Of a stretch of 17,202 nt of DNA, positions 1-7,405 are shown one piece after another (positions within the stretch are counted from its first letter, which is position 1; each line of letters starts with the position of its first letter). The translations under genes were made by a program, and so were the position numbers. The notes beneath the pieces were generated by a model. It did no database searches and had not been told where the DNA came from. It saw only the letters and a program-made list of their open reading frames with translations. Origin of the DNA: MAG-121220-bin8 sp964433845 (GTDB lineage Bacteria > Bacteroidota > Bacteroidia > Flavobacteriales > Flavobacteriaceae); NCBI GenBank assembly GCA_964433845.1, contig CAYSTA010000032.1, positions 1-17,202 of the forward strand, given 5' to 3'.

Positions 1-90
1 CCAGAGCCAGAACCTGAGCCTGAGCCTGAACCTGAACCAGAGCCAGAGCCAGAACCTGAGCCTGAGCCAGAATCAGAACCTGAACCTGAG
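1..90 (+). repeat. Hexanucleotide repeat encoding Pro-Glu dipeptides
   Basis: Fifteen consecutive in-frame hexamers of the form CCWGAR encode fourteen Pro-Glu and one Ser-Glu dipeptide inside the ftsY reading frame. The array probably continues upstream of the window. Hexamers vary only at silent third positions, except the TCAGAA at 73-78. Bases 1-24 recur exactly at 43-66, so there is a higher-order 42-base period. The tract is visibly richer in G and C than its AT-rich surroundings. Such a coding microsatellite can change length by replication slippage without breaking frame. Confidence 0.9.
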
Positions 91-1065
91 GAAAAGACTA
101 AAATTACCAAGAAGAAATCATTTTTTAGAAGTCTTTTTACAAAAGAGAAAAAAGATTCACTAAATAAAGGTTTAAAAAAGACTAGTACTTCATTTTTTAG
201 TAAAATTTCAAAAGTAATAATAGGGAAAAGTAAAGTGGATGATGAAATTTTAGATGATCTTGAAGAGGTTTTAATTTCTTCTGATGTTGGAGTTAAAACT
301 ACTTTAAAAATTATAGATAAAATTGAATCAAGAGTAGCTAAGGATAAGTATATTAATACTGATGAACTTGATTCTATTTTAAAGGAGGAAATTATAGATA
401 TAATAGATTCATCTGGCGAAGAAAATCAATTTAGTATTTCAGATAATAGACCACACGTTATTTTAGTAGTTGGAGTTAATGGTGTTGGAAAAACTACCTC
501 AATTGGTAAAATGGCACATCATTATAAGTCTATGGGTCTCAAAGTTATTATTGGAGCTGCTGATACATTTAGAGCTGCAGCAATTGAACAACTAGAAATC
601 TGGGCTAATAGAGTTGATGTAGATTTAATAAAGCAGGAAATGGGAAGTGATCCTGCTTCTGTTGCTTATGACACATTAGAATCAGCAATAAATAAGAAAG
701 CAGATGTTGTTTTAATAGATACTGCTGGAAGACTCCATAATAAAACTAATTTAATGAATGAATTAAGTAAAATAAAAAGAGTCTTACAAAAGAAAAATAT
801 TGAAGCACCCCAAGAAGTACTTTTAGTGATTGATGGTTCAACTGGTCAAAATGCTTTTGAACAGGCAAAACAATTTACAAATGTAACTGAGATTACTGCA
901 TTAGCTGTGACTAAATTAGATGGTACTGCAAAAGGGGGTGTAGTATTAGGAATTTCCGATCAATTTAAAATTCCTATAAAGTTTATTGGAATCGGAGAAG
1001 GTTTAGACGATTTACAATTATTTGATAAAAAAGAGTTTGTTGACTCATTTTTTAATAAATCATAA
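1..1065 (+). CDS. ftsY: Signal recognition particle receptor FtsY, 5' end outside window
   Basis: SRP receptor GTPase, which docks ribosome-nascent chain-SRP complexes at the inner membrane and pairs with Ffh for co-translational membrane-protein insertion. The frame is open from the first base, so the gene starts upstream; the GTG at 235 lies inside the N domain and is not the start. In order: a Pro-Glu repeat (bases 1-90), a basic stretch with KKKSFFRSLF that resembles the usual flavobacterial FtsY start, the helical N domain (VDDEILDDLEEVLISSDVG), then the G domain with GVNGVGKTTS (P-loop), GAADTFRAAAIEQL, DTAGRL, TKLDGTAKGG and the closing GIGEGLDDL. It ends in FVDSFFNKS and its last 44 bases overlap the bshC reading frame. 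The repeat extension is unusual, because most Bacteroidota FtsY proteins begin close to the SFF segment. It may act like the acidic A domain of E. coli FtsY (inference). Identity of the GTPase part is secure. Confidence 0.97.
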   Translation, partial: PEPEPEPEPEPEPEPEPEPEPEPESEPEPEEKTKITKKKSFFRSLFTKEKKDSLNKGLKKTSTSFFSKISKVIIGKSKVDDEILDDLEEVLISSDVGVKTTLKIIDKIESRVAKDKYINTDELDSILKEEIIDIIDSSGEENQFSISDNRPHVILVVGVNGVGKTTSIGKMAHHYKSMGLKVIIGAADTFRAAAIEQLEIWANRVDVDLIKQEMGSDPASVAYDTLESAINKKADVVLIDTAGRLHNKTNLMNELSKIKRVLQKKNIEAPQEVLLVIDGSTGQNAFEQAKQFTNVTEITALAVTKLDGTAKGGVVLGISDQFKIPIKFIGIGEGLDDLQLFDKKEFVDSFFNKS

Positions 1066-2674
1066 TTTTTATAATATTTATCTGAAATCAATAGATTTAA
1101 ATATCACTGGACATTTACCTTCAATTTCACTTGGGTACATTAACGATGAAAATCGATTAACAAAATTTTCTAATAGAAATAATACTTTAGAAAATTATTA
1201 TAATCAAATTATAGAGAAAAAAAATAATTACAATAATGATTATAGAAAATTATTGTTTGAGGTATTAAATAATAATTATGATAAAGTTTCAAAAAACTCT
1301 ATTCAATTAAAATCTATAAAACTATTAAAAGATCATAATACATTTACTGTTACTACAGGACATCAAATTAATTTGTTTACTGGGCCATTATATTTTTTTT
1401 ATAAAATTATAGATACAATAAAAATTTGTAATGAATTAAAATCTAAATATCCCGAATATAATTTTTTGCCTATTTATTGGATGGCTTCTGAAGATCATGA
1501 TTTTAAGGAAATAAATTTTTTTAAAACAATCAGTAAAAGGTTTGATTGGAACATATCTACGAAAGGTAAGGTTGGAGAATTAAAAACCCAATCTTTAAAA
1601 ACTTTATTTAACCAAATGAAAGATTTTTTCGGAGAAGAAAATGTAAATTCAATAAAGCTGTTAAAATTATTTAAAGAAGCTTATTTAAATAACGAAAAAC
1701 TATCAGATGCAACTTTCAGTTTAGTTCATAGCTTGTTTGGAAAATATGGTCTTTTAATATTAGACCCAGATGATATAAAGCTTAAAAACATTATTTGTAA
1801 TGATATTATAGATGAAATAGAAAAACAAGAATGTTATAAAAATGTAAAGGAAACAAATAATAAATTAAGTGAAATAGATATTACTCCACAGGTAAATCCT
1901 AGAAAAATAAATCTATTTTATATAAATAATAATTTACGTTCAAGAATTGAAAAAAAGAATTCTAAATACAATGTCTTAGGCACACAGAAATCTTTTTCAG
2001 AAATTGAAATCATAAATGAAATAAAAAAATATCCAGAAAGATTTTCTCCTAATGTTTTATTAAGGCCTTTATACCAAGAAAAAATTTTACCAAATCTGGC
2101 ATATGTGGGTGGTGGAAGTGAAATTGCTTATTGGCTTCAACTAAAGTCTTTTTTTAAAATAAAGAAAATTTCATTTCCAATTTTAAAGGTTAGAGATTCT
2201 GTTCTAATTGTTTCTAAAAAACACATTGAAAAATGTAAAAAACTTAATATTGATATTTCAGATTTATTTAAAAACTTCAATGAATTAAATAAATTTTATT
2301 TAAATAAAATAAGTGAGATTAATATTGATCTAACGAATTTAAAAGAAACTATAAATCAGAATTTCATTAAACTTTATGAATTGAGTGTTAAGACTGATAA
2401 ATCTTTTCTTGGTGCTTTGAAAGCACAAGAATCAAAACAGATAAAAGGATTAAACAATTTAGAAAAAAGATTATTTAAGGCTGAAAAGCAAAAAAACAAA
2501 GATAAATTAAACAGGTTAAGATTGATAAAAGACGAATTGTTTCCAAGTAATTCCTTACAAGAAAGAGAAATTAATTTTTCTGAATTTTATCAAAATCATG
2601 GTGATAGATTAATTGATTGTTTATTTGAGAACATATCCCCTTTTAACAATAAGTTTTTAGTTATTTCTTTATAA
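1022..2674 (+). CDS. bshC: Putative cysteine ligase BshC (bacillithiol biosynthesis)
   Basis: BshC is thought to add cysteine to glucosaminyl-malate in the last step of bacillithiol synthesis, a cytoplasmic low-molecular-weight thiol found in Firmicutes and many Bacteroidota. Family hallmarks are present: TGHQINLFTGPLYFFYK (about residues 112-128), WMASEDHDF (153-161), GGGSEIAYWLQL in the middle, a basic coiled-coil-like helix near the C terminus, and a closing LQEREINF...GDRLIDCLF. Length is normal for the family. The start is uncertain: the TTG at 1022 lies inside ftsY and gives about 20 extra residues, while family members usually have about nine residues before the TG(Y/H) motif, which fits a CTG at 1082. 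No ATG or GTG is available near there. Overlap or near-abutment with ftsY suggests translational coupling. Confidence 0.93.
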   Translation: MIKKSLLTHFLINHNFYNIYLKSIDLNITGHLPSISLGYINDENRLTKFSNRNNTLENYYNQIIEKKNNYNNDYRKLLFEVLNNNYDKVSKNSIQLKSIKLLKDHNTFTVTTGHQINLFTGPLYFFYKIIDTIKICNELKSKYPEYNFLPIYWMASEDHDFKEINFFKTISKRFDWNISTKGKVGELKTQSLKTLFNQMKDFFGEENVNSIKLLKLFKEAYLNNEKLSDATFSLVHSLFGKYGLLILDPDDIKLKNIICNDIIDEIEKQECYKNVKETNNKLSEIDITPQVNPRKINLFYINNNLRSRIEKKNSKYNVLGTQKSFSEIEIINEIKKYPERFSPNVLLRPLYQEKILPNLAYVGGGSEIAYWLQLKSFFKIKKISFPILKVRDSVLIVSKKHIEKCKKLNIDISDLFKNFNELNKFYLNKISEINIDLTNLKETINQNFIKLYELSVKTDKSFLGALKAQESKQIKGLNNLEKRLFKAEKQKNKDKLNRLRLIKDELFPSNSLQEREINFSEFYQNHGDRLIDCLFENISPFNNKFLVISL

Positions 2675-2701
2675 AATAGTCTTTATATATTGTTTTAATA
2701 T

Positions 2702-2709
2702 TAATTTTG
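2702..2709 (+). promoter_or_regulatory. Candidate -7 element of guaA promoter
   Basis: TAATTTTG matches the Bacteroidota -7 consensus TAnnTTTG exactly and lies in the 38-base gap after bshC. Its last base is only three bases before the guaA ATG at 2713, so a transcript from here would be leaderless or nearly so. No convincing -33 TTG is seen at the usual distance, so this is a moderate to weak call. Confidence 0.35.
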
Positions 2710-2712
2710 AAT

Positions 2713-4242
2713 ATGGATGAAAAAGTATTAATTATAGACTTTGGCTCTCAATACACTCAGTTAATTGCTAGGCGAATTAGAGAACTTTTTATTTATTGTG
2801 AAATACACCCCTATAATCATCTAGATATTGACCTTGATTCTTATAAAGCTGTCATACTTTCAGGCTCTCCTTTTTCTGTAAGATCAGAAGATGCTTTAAG
2901 ATTTGATTTATCTAAAATAAAAGGGAAAAAACCTTTATTAGGAGTTTGTTATGGAGCTCAATATATTGCACATTTTGAAGGAGGAAAAGTAATAGCATCA
3001 AACAAAAGGGAATATGGTAGAGCTAATTTAAGTTCAATTGATCAGAGTAATTTACTTTTTAAAAATGTAGAAGTTAATACTCAAGTTTGGATGAGTCATA
3101 GTGATACGATAGAACAATTGCCTAATAATGGTAAATGTATAGCAAGCACTAATGATGTGAAAAATGCCGCTTATTCCATAGAGGATGAAATGGTTTATGG
3201 CATTCAATTTCATCCAGAAGTTTATCATACTAAAAAAGGAAAAGAAATTCTTAAAAATTTTTTAATAAATATTTCAAAAGTAAAACCTGATTGGACACCT
3301 GACTCTTTTTCAAATAGGACAATTTCTGAAATAAAAGAATCAGTTGGTAATGAAAAAGTTATTTTAGGATTGTCTGGTGGGGTTGATTCAACTGTAGCAG
3401 CTATTCTTTTACATAAAGCAATTGGTAAAAATTTGCACTGCATTTTTGTAAATAATGGATTATTAAGAAAAAATGAATTTGCAGATGTTTTAAATCAATA
3501 TAAGGGGATGGGTCTAAATGTTAAGGGAGTAGATGCTTCGGACCATTTTATAGATCTTTTATCTGGAATTATAGATCCCGAAGAAAAGAGAAAAATTATT
3601 GGAAAAGCTTTTATTGATATTTTTGATAAAGAATCAAAACTTATTGATGGTGCTAAATGGTTAGCCCAAGGAACAATTTATCCTGATGTAATTGAATCTA
3701 TTTCAGTCAAAGGTCCATCAGCAACAATAAAATCTCATCATAACGTTGGTGGATTGCCTGATTTTATGAAACTTTCTGTTATTGAGCCACTTAAAATGTT
3801 GTTTAAAGATGAAGTTAGAAGGGTAGGAGCATCATTAAAAATAGATTCAAACATTTTAAAAAGACATCCATTTCCCGGTCCGGGATTAGCAATTAGAATT
3901 TTGGGAAACATTACAAGAGAAAAAATTAGAATTCTTCAAGAAGTAGATGCAATATTTATTGAAGGATTGAAAAATAATAATTTATATGATAAAATTTGGC
4001 AAGCTGGAGCAATGCTTCTTTCAGTCAAAAGTGTTGGAGTTATGGGCGACGAAAGAACATATGAAGATTGTGTTGTGTTAAGAGCTGTAGAATCTACGGA
4101 TGGAATGACGGCAGACTGGGTAAATCTTCCTTATAAGTTTCTACAAAATATTTCCAATAAGATAATTAACAATGTAAAAGGAGTTAACAGGGTAGTTTAC
4201 GACATAAGTTCTAAACCCCCAGCAACGATTGAATGGGAATGA
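2713..4242 (+). CDS. guaA: GMP synthase (glutamine-hydrolysing)
   Basis: Converts XMP to GMP with ATP and glutamine, the last step of de novo guanine nucleotide synthesis, in the cytoplasm. The N-terminal class I glutamine amidotransferase domain has FGSQYTQLIARR near the start, the nucleophile Cys79 in GVCYGAQ, and His167/Glu169 in QFHPEV. The ATP-pyrophosphatase domain begins with the P-loop SGGVDS at 221-226. The C-terminal dimerisation part has RHPFPGPGLAIRI and ends in the typical ISSKPPATIEWE. Length is 509 residues, normal for the family. The ATG at 2713 is chosen over an in-frame TTG at 2707 because it gives the family-typical M-x-x-x-VLIIDFGSQ start. The stop overlaps the start of the next gene (ATGA at 4239-4242). 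Confidence 0.98.
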   Translation: MDEKVLIIDFGSQYTQLIARRIRELFIYCEIHPYNHLDIDLDSYKAVILSGSPFSVRSEDALRFDLSKIKGKKPLLGVCYGAQYIAHFEGGKVIASNKREYGRANLSSIDQSNLLFKNVEVNTQVWMSHSDTIEQLPNNGKCIASTNDVKNAAYSIEDEMVYGIQFHPEVYHTKKGKEILKNFLINISKVKPDWTPDSFSNRTISEIKESVGNEKVILGLSGGVDSTVAAILLHKAIGKNLHCIFVNNGLLRKNEFADVLNQYKGMGLNVKGVDASDHFIDLLSGIIDPEEKRKIIGKAFIDIFDKESKLIDGAKWLAQGTIYPDVIESISVKGPSATIKSHHNVGGLPDFMKLSVIEPLKMLFKDEVRRVGASLKIDSNILKRHPFPGPGLAIRILGNITREKIRILQEVDAIFIEGLKNNNLYDKIWQAGAMLLSVKSVGVMGDERTYEDCVVLRAVESTDGMTADWVNLPYKFLQNISNKIINNVKGVNRVVYDISSKPPATIEWE

Positions 4243-5666
4243 TTAGAAAGTTAATAATATTGTTTATTCTATTTCCTTTGACCATATTTTCTCAGGACAC
4301 GAATAAAAATGCATCAAATTCTTTTATAATTGATACAATAATCCATAAGGTTAAAAGAAAACAAACACTTTATTCCATTTCTAAAATTTATGAAATTTCA
4401 ATTCAGGACATAGAAAGTTACAATCCTAAAGTAAAGGGGAATAAATTATCTAGAAAAATGGAACTTTTTATTCCAATTAAAAGAAATGTAAAGGTGAATC
4501 CCGTAGTATTAGAAAAAAAAGAAGATTCAATAAATTTAATTTCAAAAATTCATAATATTAATTTGATAGAAAGTGCATTTAATAAAAAATTTATAAATAT
4601 TGCCATTCTTGCCCCATTTAAAATGAATGAAATTGAATTAGATTCAATTGAAAATTCAAAAAAATATTTAAAGAATTTAAACTTGACTAGCATCTCTTTA
4701 GATTTTTTTAGTGGAGCAATAATGGCCTTTAATAAAATGAAAAACTATGGATTGGATATAGAGGTAAAGGTATTGGATACTGAAAATGACTTTGGCACAA
4801 TTTCTAATATCCTATCACAAAACAAATTTGAAGATTTTGATTTTGTGCTAGGTCCTTTGATTCCAAGAAATATTAATCAAGTTTCAAGAAGTATTCTAAA
4901 ATCAAAAACCCCGTTAGTTTCACCTTTAAGTTCTAATGAAATTGAAATTAATGAACATGTAGTACAATCTATGCCATCGAAATTAATACAAAGAAAAAGA
5001 ATGCTTAAATATATAGATTCATTGATCGATGAAGATCCTGATCCATGTGTTATGATAATTTATGATAATAAAAATTCAGATATTAAGGAGCAATTGATGG
5101 TTAGATTTCCTTATTCAGAATTAATAAATACAGATGAAACCAATGGACTTGTTGATCCTGAAATTACAGATTCTTTATTGGTTTCAAGTAAAAACAATTT
5201 TGTTTTTTTAGAATCTGAAAATTTGAATGTTATAACTAGTGTTTCTTCATTACTAAATTCTCAAATTTCTAAAGAAAGAAATATTTCAATGATGACTACA
5301 TTTAGATCTGATATATATGAAAATGAAAATATTTCTTTTGAACATTTAGGCAATTTAAATTTTACTTATCCGAGTTATTATATGCCTGTTTATGATAATG
5401 AAAAAATTAATTTATTTAATGATTTATACTTAAAAGAATTTGGTAAACGACCTAATAAAATAGCTATAAGAGGATATGATATTACACTTGATTTAATACT
5501 AAGGGTAGCAAATAGAAAAAGATTTGATAAATCTATAAAATTAGGAGAAACGGAATATTTACAAAACAAGTTTAATTATATGCCAAAAAATAAAGGATAT
5601 ATTAATAAAGCTATTTATTTAATTAAACATGAAAAATTAAATATTATTAAATTAAATGATAATTAA
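4239..5666 (+). CDS. Secreted LysM protein with type 1 periplasmic-binding-protein fold
   Basis: Role unknown in detail. The first 18 residues (MIRKLIILFILFPLTIFS) are a signal peptide followed by Gln, without a lipobox cysteine, so a soluble periplasmic protein is predicted. Residues about 36-81 are one LysM domain (KVKRKQTLYSISKIYEIS...YNP), which binds peptidoglycan glycan chains. From about residue 119 (INIAILAPFK) to the end, the protein resembles the type 1 periplasmic-binding fold of branched-chain amino-acid ABC receptors, with a two-lobe pattern (LDFFSGAIMAFNKM, FVLGPLIP, SPLSSNE, IRGYDITLDLILR). No transporter genes are adjacent, so a ligand or peptidoglycan-sensing role is more likely than uptake (inference). 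The ATG at 4239 makes an ATGA overlap with guaA; an in-frame ATG at 4233 is also possible. A gene of this type between guaA and pyrG is familiar in Flavobacteriia. Confidence 0.88.
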   Translation: MIRKLIILFILFPLTIFSQDTNKNASNSFIIDTIIHKVKRKQTLYSISKIYEISIQDIESYNPKVKGNKLSRKMELFIPIKRNVKVNPVVLEKKEDSINLISKIHNINLIESAFNKKFINIAILAPFKMNEIELDSIENSKKYLKNLNLTSISLDFFSGAIMAFNKMKNYGLDIEVKVLDTENDFGTISNILSQNKFEDFDFVLGPLIPRNINQVSRSILKSKTPLVSPLSSNEIEINEHVVQSMPSKLIQRKRMLKYIDSLIDEDPDPCVMIIYDNKNSDIKEQLMVRFPYSELINTDETNGLVDPEITDSLLVSSKNNFVFLESENLNVITSVSSLLNSQISKERNISMMTTFRSDIYENENISFEHLGNLNFTYPSYYMPVYDNEKINLFNDLYLKEFGKRPNKIAIRGYDITLDLILRVANRKRFDKSIKLGETEYLQNKFNYMPKNKGYINKAIYLIKHEKLNIIKLNDN

Positions 5667-5745
5667 CAAAGTTTTTTGTCAAGAAAATTTACTTATACTG
5701 AATTTTATTTCCATTTAAATAGAATCGCTTTCTTATTTCTTTTTG

Positions 5746-5753
5746 TATTTTTG
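5746..5753 (+). promoter_or_regulatory. Candidate -7 element of pyrG promoter
   Basis: TATTTTTG matches TAnnTTTG exactly in the 118-base gap between the LysM gene and pyrG, which is the longest gap in the left block. Transcription would start near 5758-5760, giving a leader of about 25 bases to the ATG at 5785. No clear -33 TTG is seen. The gap holds no other structure beyond AT-rich sequence. Confidence 0.4.
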
Positions 5754-5784
5754 AAACCTTAAAGAAATGCTTGAACAATATTTA

Positions 5785-7401
5785 ATGTCCAAATCAAAAT
5801 TTATTTTTGTAACAGGAGGTGTTAGTTCTTCTTTAGGGAAAGGTATAATATCAGCTTCATTAGCCAAATTACTTCAATCTAGAGGCTTTAGTGTTACTAT
5901 TCAAAAGTTTGATCCATATATTAATATTGATCCCGGCACACTTAATCCATATGAACATGGCGAATGTTATGTAACTGATGATGGAGCAGAAACTGATCTT
6001 GATTTAGGTCATTATGAAAGATTTTTAAATCTAAAGACTTCTCAAGCAAATAATGTAACTACGGGAAGAATTTACCAGACAGTTATAGAAAAAGAAAGGG
6101 AAGGGGAGTTTTTAGGAAAAACAGTACAAGTTATTCCTCACATTACCAATGAAATTAAAAGAAGAATAAAACTTTTAGCAGAAGACAATTTATATGATTT
6201 TGTAATTACTGAAATTGGAGGAACTGTTGGCGATATTGAGTCTCTTCCATATATTGAATCAGTTAGACAATTAATATGGGAATTAGGAAAAACAAATACA
6301 TTACTAATACATTTAACATTAATTCCTTATCTATCTGCAGCAAAAGAGTTAAAAACTAAACCTACTCAACATTCTGTAAAAACTTTAATGGAAAGTGGTC
6401 TAAATGCTGATATTTTGGTTTGTAGAACTGAACATGCAATATCTAATGATATAAAAAGAAAATTAGCGCTTTTTTGTAATGTAGATGAAGAATCTGTTAT
6501 TGAATCAATTGATGTTTCAACAATTTATGAAGTTCCTTTATTGATGAAGAAAGAAAAATTGGATGAAGTAGTTTTAAAAAAGTTAAATTTTAATAATTAT
6601 AATCCTGCTAATTTAGATTCATGGTCTAATTTTGTTAAAAAATTAAAATTTCCTGATTATGAAGTTAAAATTGGACTAATTGGAAAGTATGTTGAGCTAC
6701 AAGATTCCTATAAGTCAATTTTAGAATCTTTGATTCATGCAGGTTCTGAAAATCTATCTAAGGTTAATGTTGTTTCAATCCATTCAGAATATATTAATGA
6801 TAAACAAATTGATAATGAGATCTCTAAGCTGGATGGTATTTTAGTTGCTCCTGGATTTGGAGAAAGAGGAATTGAAGGTAAGATAAGCGCAATTAAATGT
6901 GCAAGAGAAAAAAACATACCATTTTTTGGTATCTGTCTTGGGATGCAAATGGCTGTTATTGAATATGCTAGAAATGTATTAGGTCTTAGTAATGCAAATT
7001 CAACTGAGATGGACAAGAATACCCCACATCCTGTAATTTCTTTAATGGAAGATCAAAAAGAGATTACTAATAAAGGTGGAACTATGCGTTTGGGTTCATG
7101 GAAATGTAAAATAAAAGAGAAAACAAAGGTTCATAAAATTTATAATACTAAAACTGTTTTTGAAAGGCATAGACATCGTTGGGAACTTAATGATAAATAT
7201 ATCAATGAATTAGATAAAAATGGACTTAAAGCCAGTGGAATTAATCCTGAAACTGGCTTAGTAGAAATTGTTGAATTGCCATCAAAAAATTGGTTTATTG
7301 GAGTACAGTTTCATCCAGAATATAAAAGCACTGTAGAGTGCCCACATCCATTATTTGTATCTTTTATTAAAGCTTGTTTAAAATATAGAAAATCAAAATA
7401 A
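5785..7401 (+). CDS. pyrG: CTP synthase (glutamine-hydrolysing)
   Basis: Aminates UTP to CTP with ATP and glutamine; cytoplasmic tetramer, end of the pyrimidine pathway. The N-terminal synthase domain shows GGVSSSLGKG (11-20, P-loop), FDPYINIDPGTLNPYEHGE and DDGAETDLDLGHYERF (about 42-80), and EIGGTVGDIES (143-152). The glutamine amidotransferase domain carries nucleophile Cys384 in GICLGMQ and His510/Glu512 in QFHPEY. Length is 538 residues, normal. The reading frame is open from an ATG at 5767, but MSKSKFIFVTGG from 5785 is the family-like N terminus, so that start is preferred. The yidC start follows after four bases, indicating co-transcription. Confidence 0.98.
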   Translation: MSKSKFIFVTGGVSSSLGKGIISASLAKLLQSRGFSVTIQKFDPYINIDPGTLNPYEHGECYVTDDGAETDLDLGHYERFLNLKTSQANNVTTGRIYQTVIEKEREGEFLGKTVQVIPHITNEIKRRIKLLAEDNLYDFVITEIGGTVGDIESLPYIESVRQLIWELGKTNTLLIHLTLIPYLSAAKELKTKPTQHSVKTLMESGLNADILVCRTEHAISNDIKRKLALFCNVDEESVIESIDVSTIYEVPLLMKKEKLDEVVLKKLNFNNYNPANLDSWSNFVKKLKFPDYEVKIGLIGKYVELQDSYKSILESLIHAGSENLSKVNVVSIHSEYINDKQIDNEISKLDGILVAPGFGERGIEGKISAIKCAREKNIPFFGICLGMQMAVIEYARNVLGLSNANSTEMDKNTPHPVISLMEDQKEITNKGGTMRLGSWKCKIKEKTKVHKIYNTKTVFERHRHRWELNDKYINELDKNGLKASGINPETGLVEIVELPSKNWFIGVQFHPEYKSTVECPHPLFVSFIKACLKYRKSK

Positions 7402-7405
7402 TAAA

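Noticed and set aside
1..90. CRISPR array or intergenic satellite
   Set aside because: The six-base units keep an open frame with silent third-position changes and run into FtsY; there are no spacers.
235..1065. FtsY beginning at GTG 235
   Set aside because: The frame is open upstream and encodes the expected FtsY N-domain start (SFFRSLF...SKVDDEIL); GTG 235 is the Val of SKVDDE.
5667..5680. Terminator after the LysM gene
   Set aside because: ACAAA/TTTGT is only a 5-bp A/T-rich stem with no following T-run.
5767..5784. Upstream pyrG start at ATG 5767
   Set aside because: It would add MLEQYL before the family-typical N terminus and lies close to the -7 element; ATG 5785 fits better, though it cannot be fully excluded.
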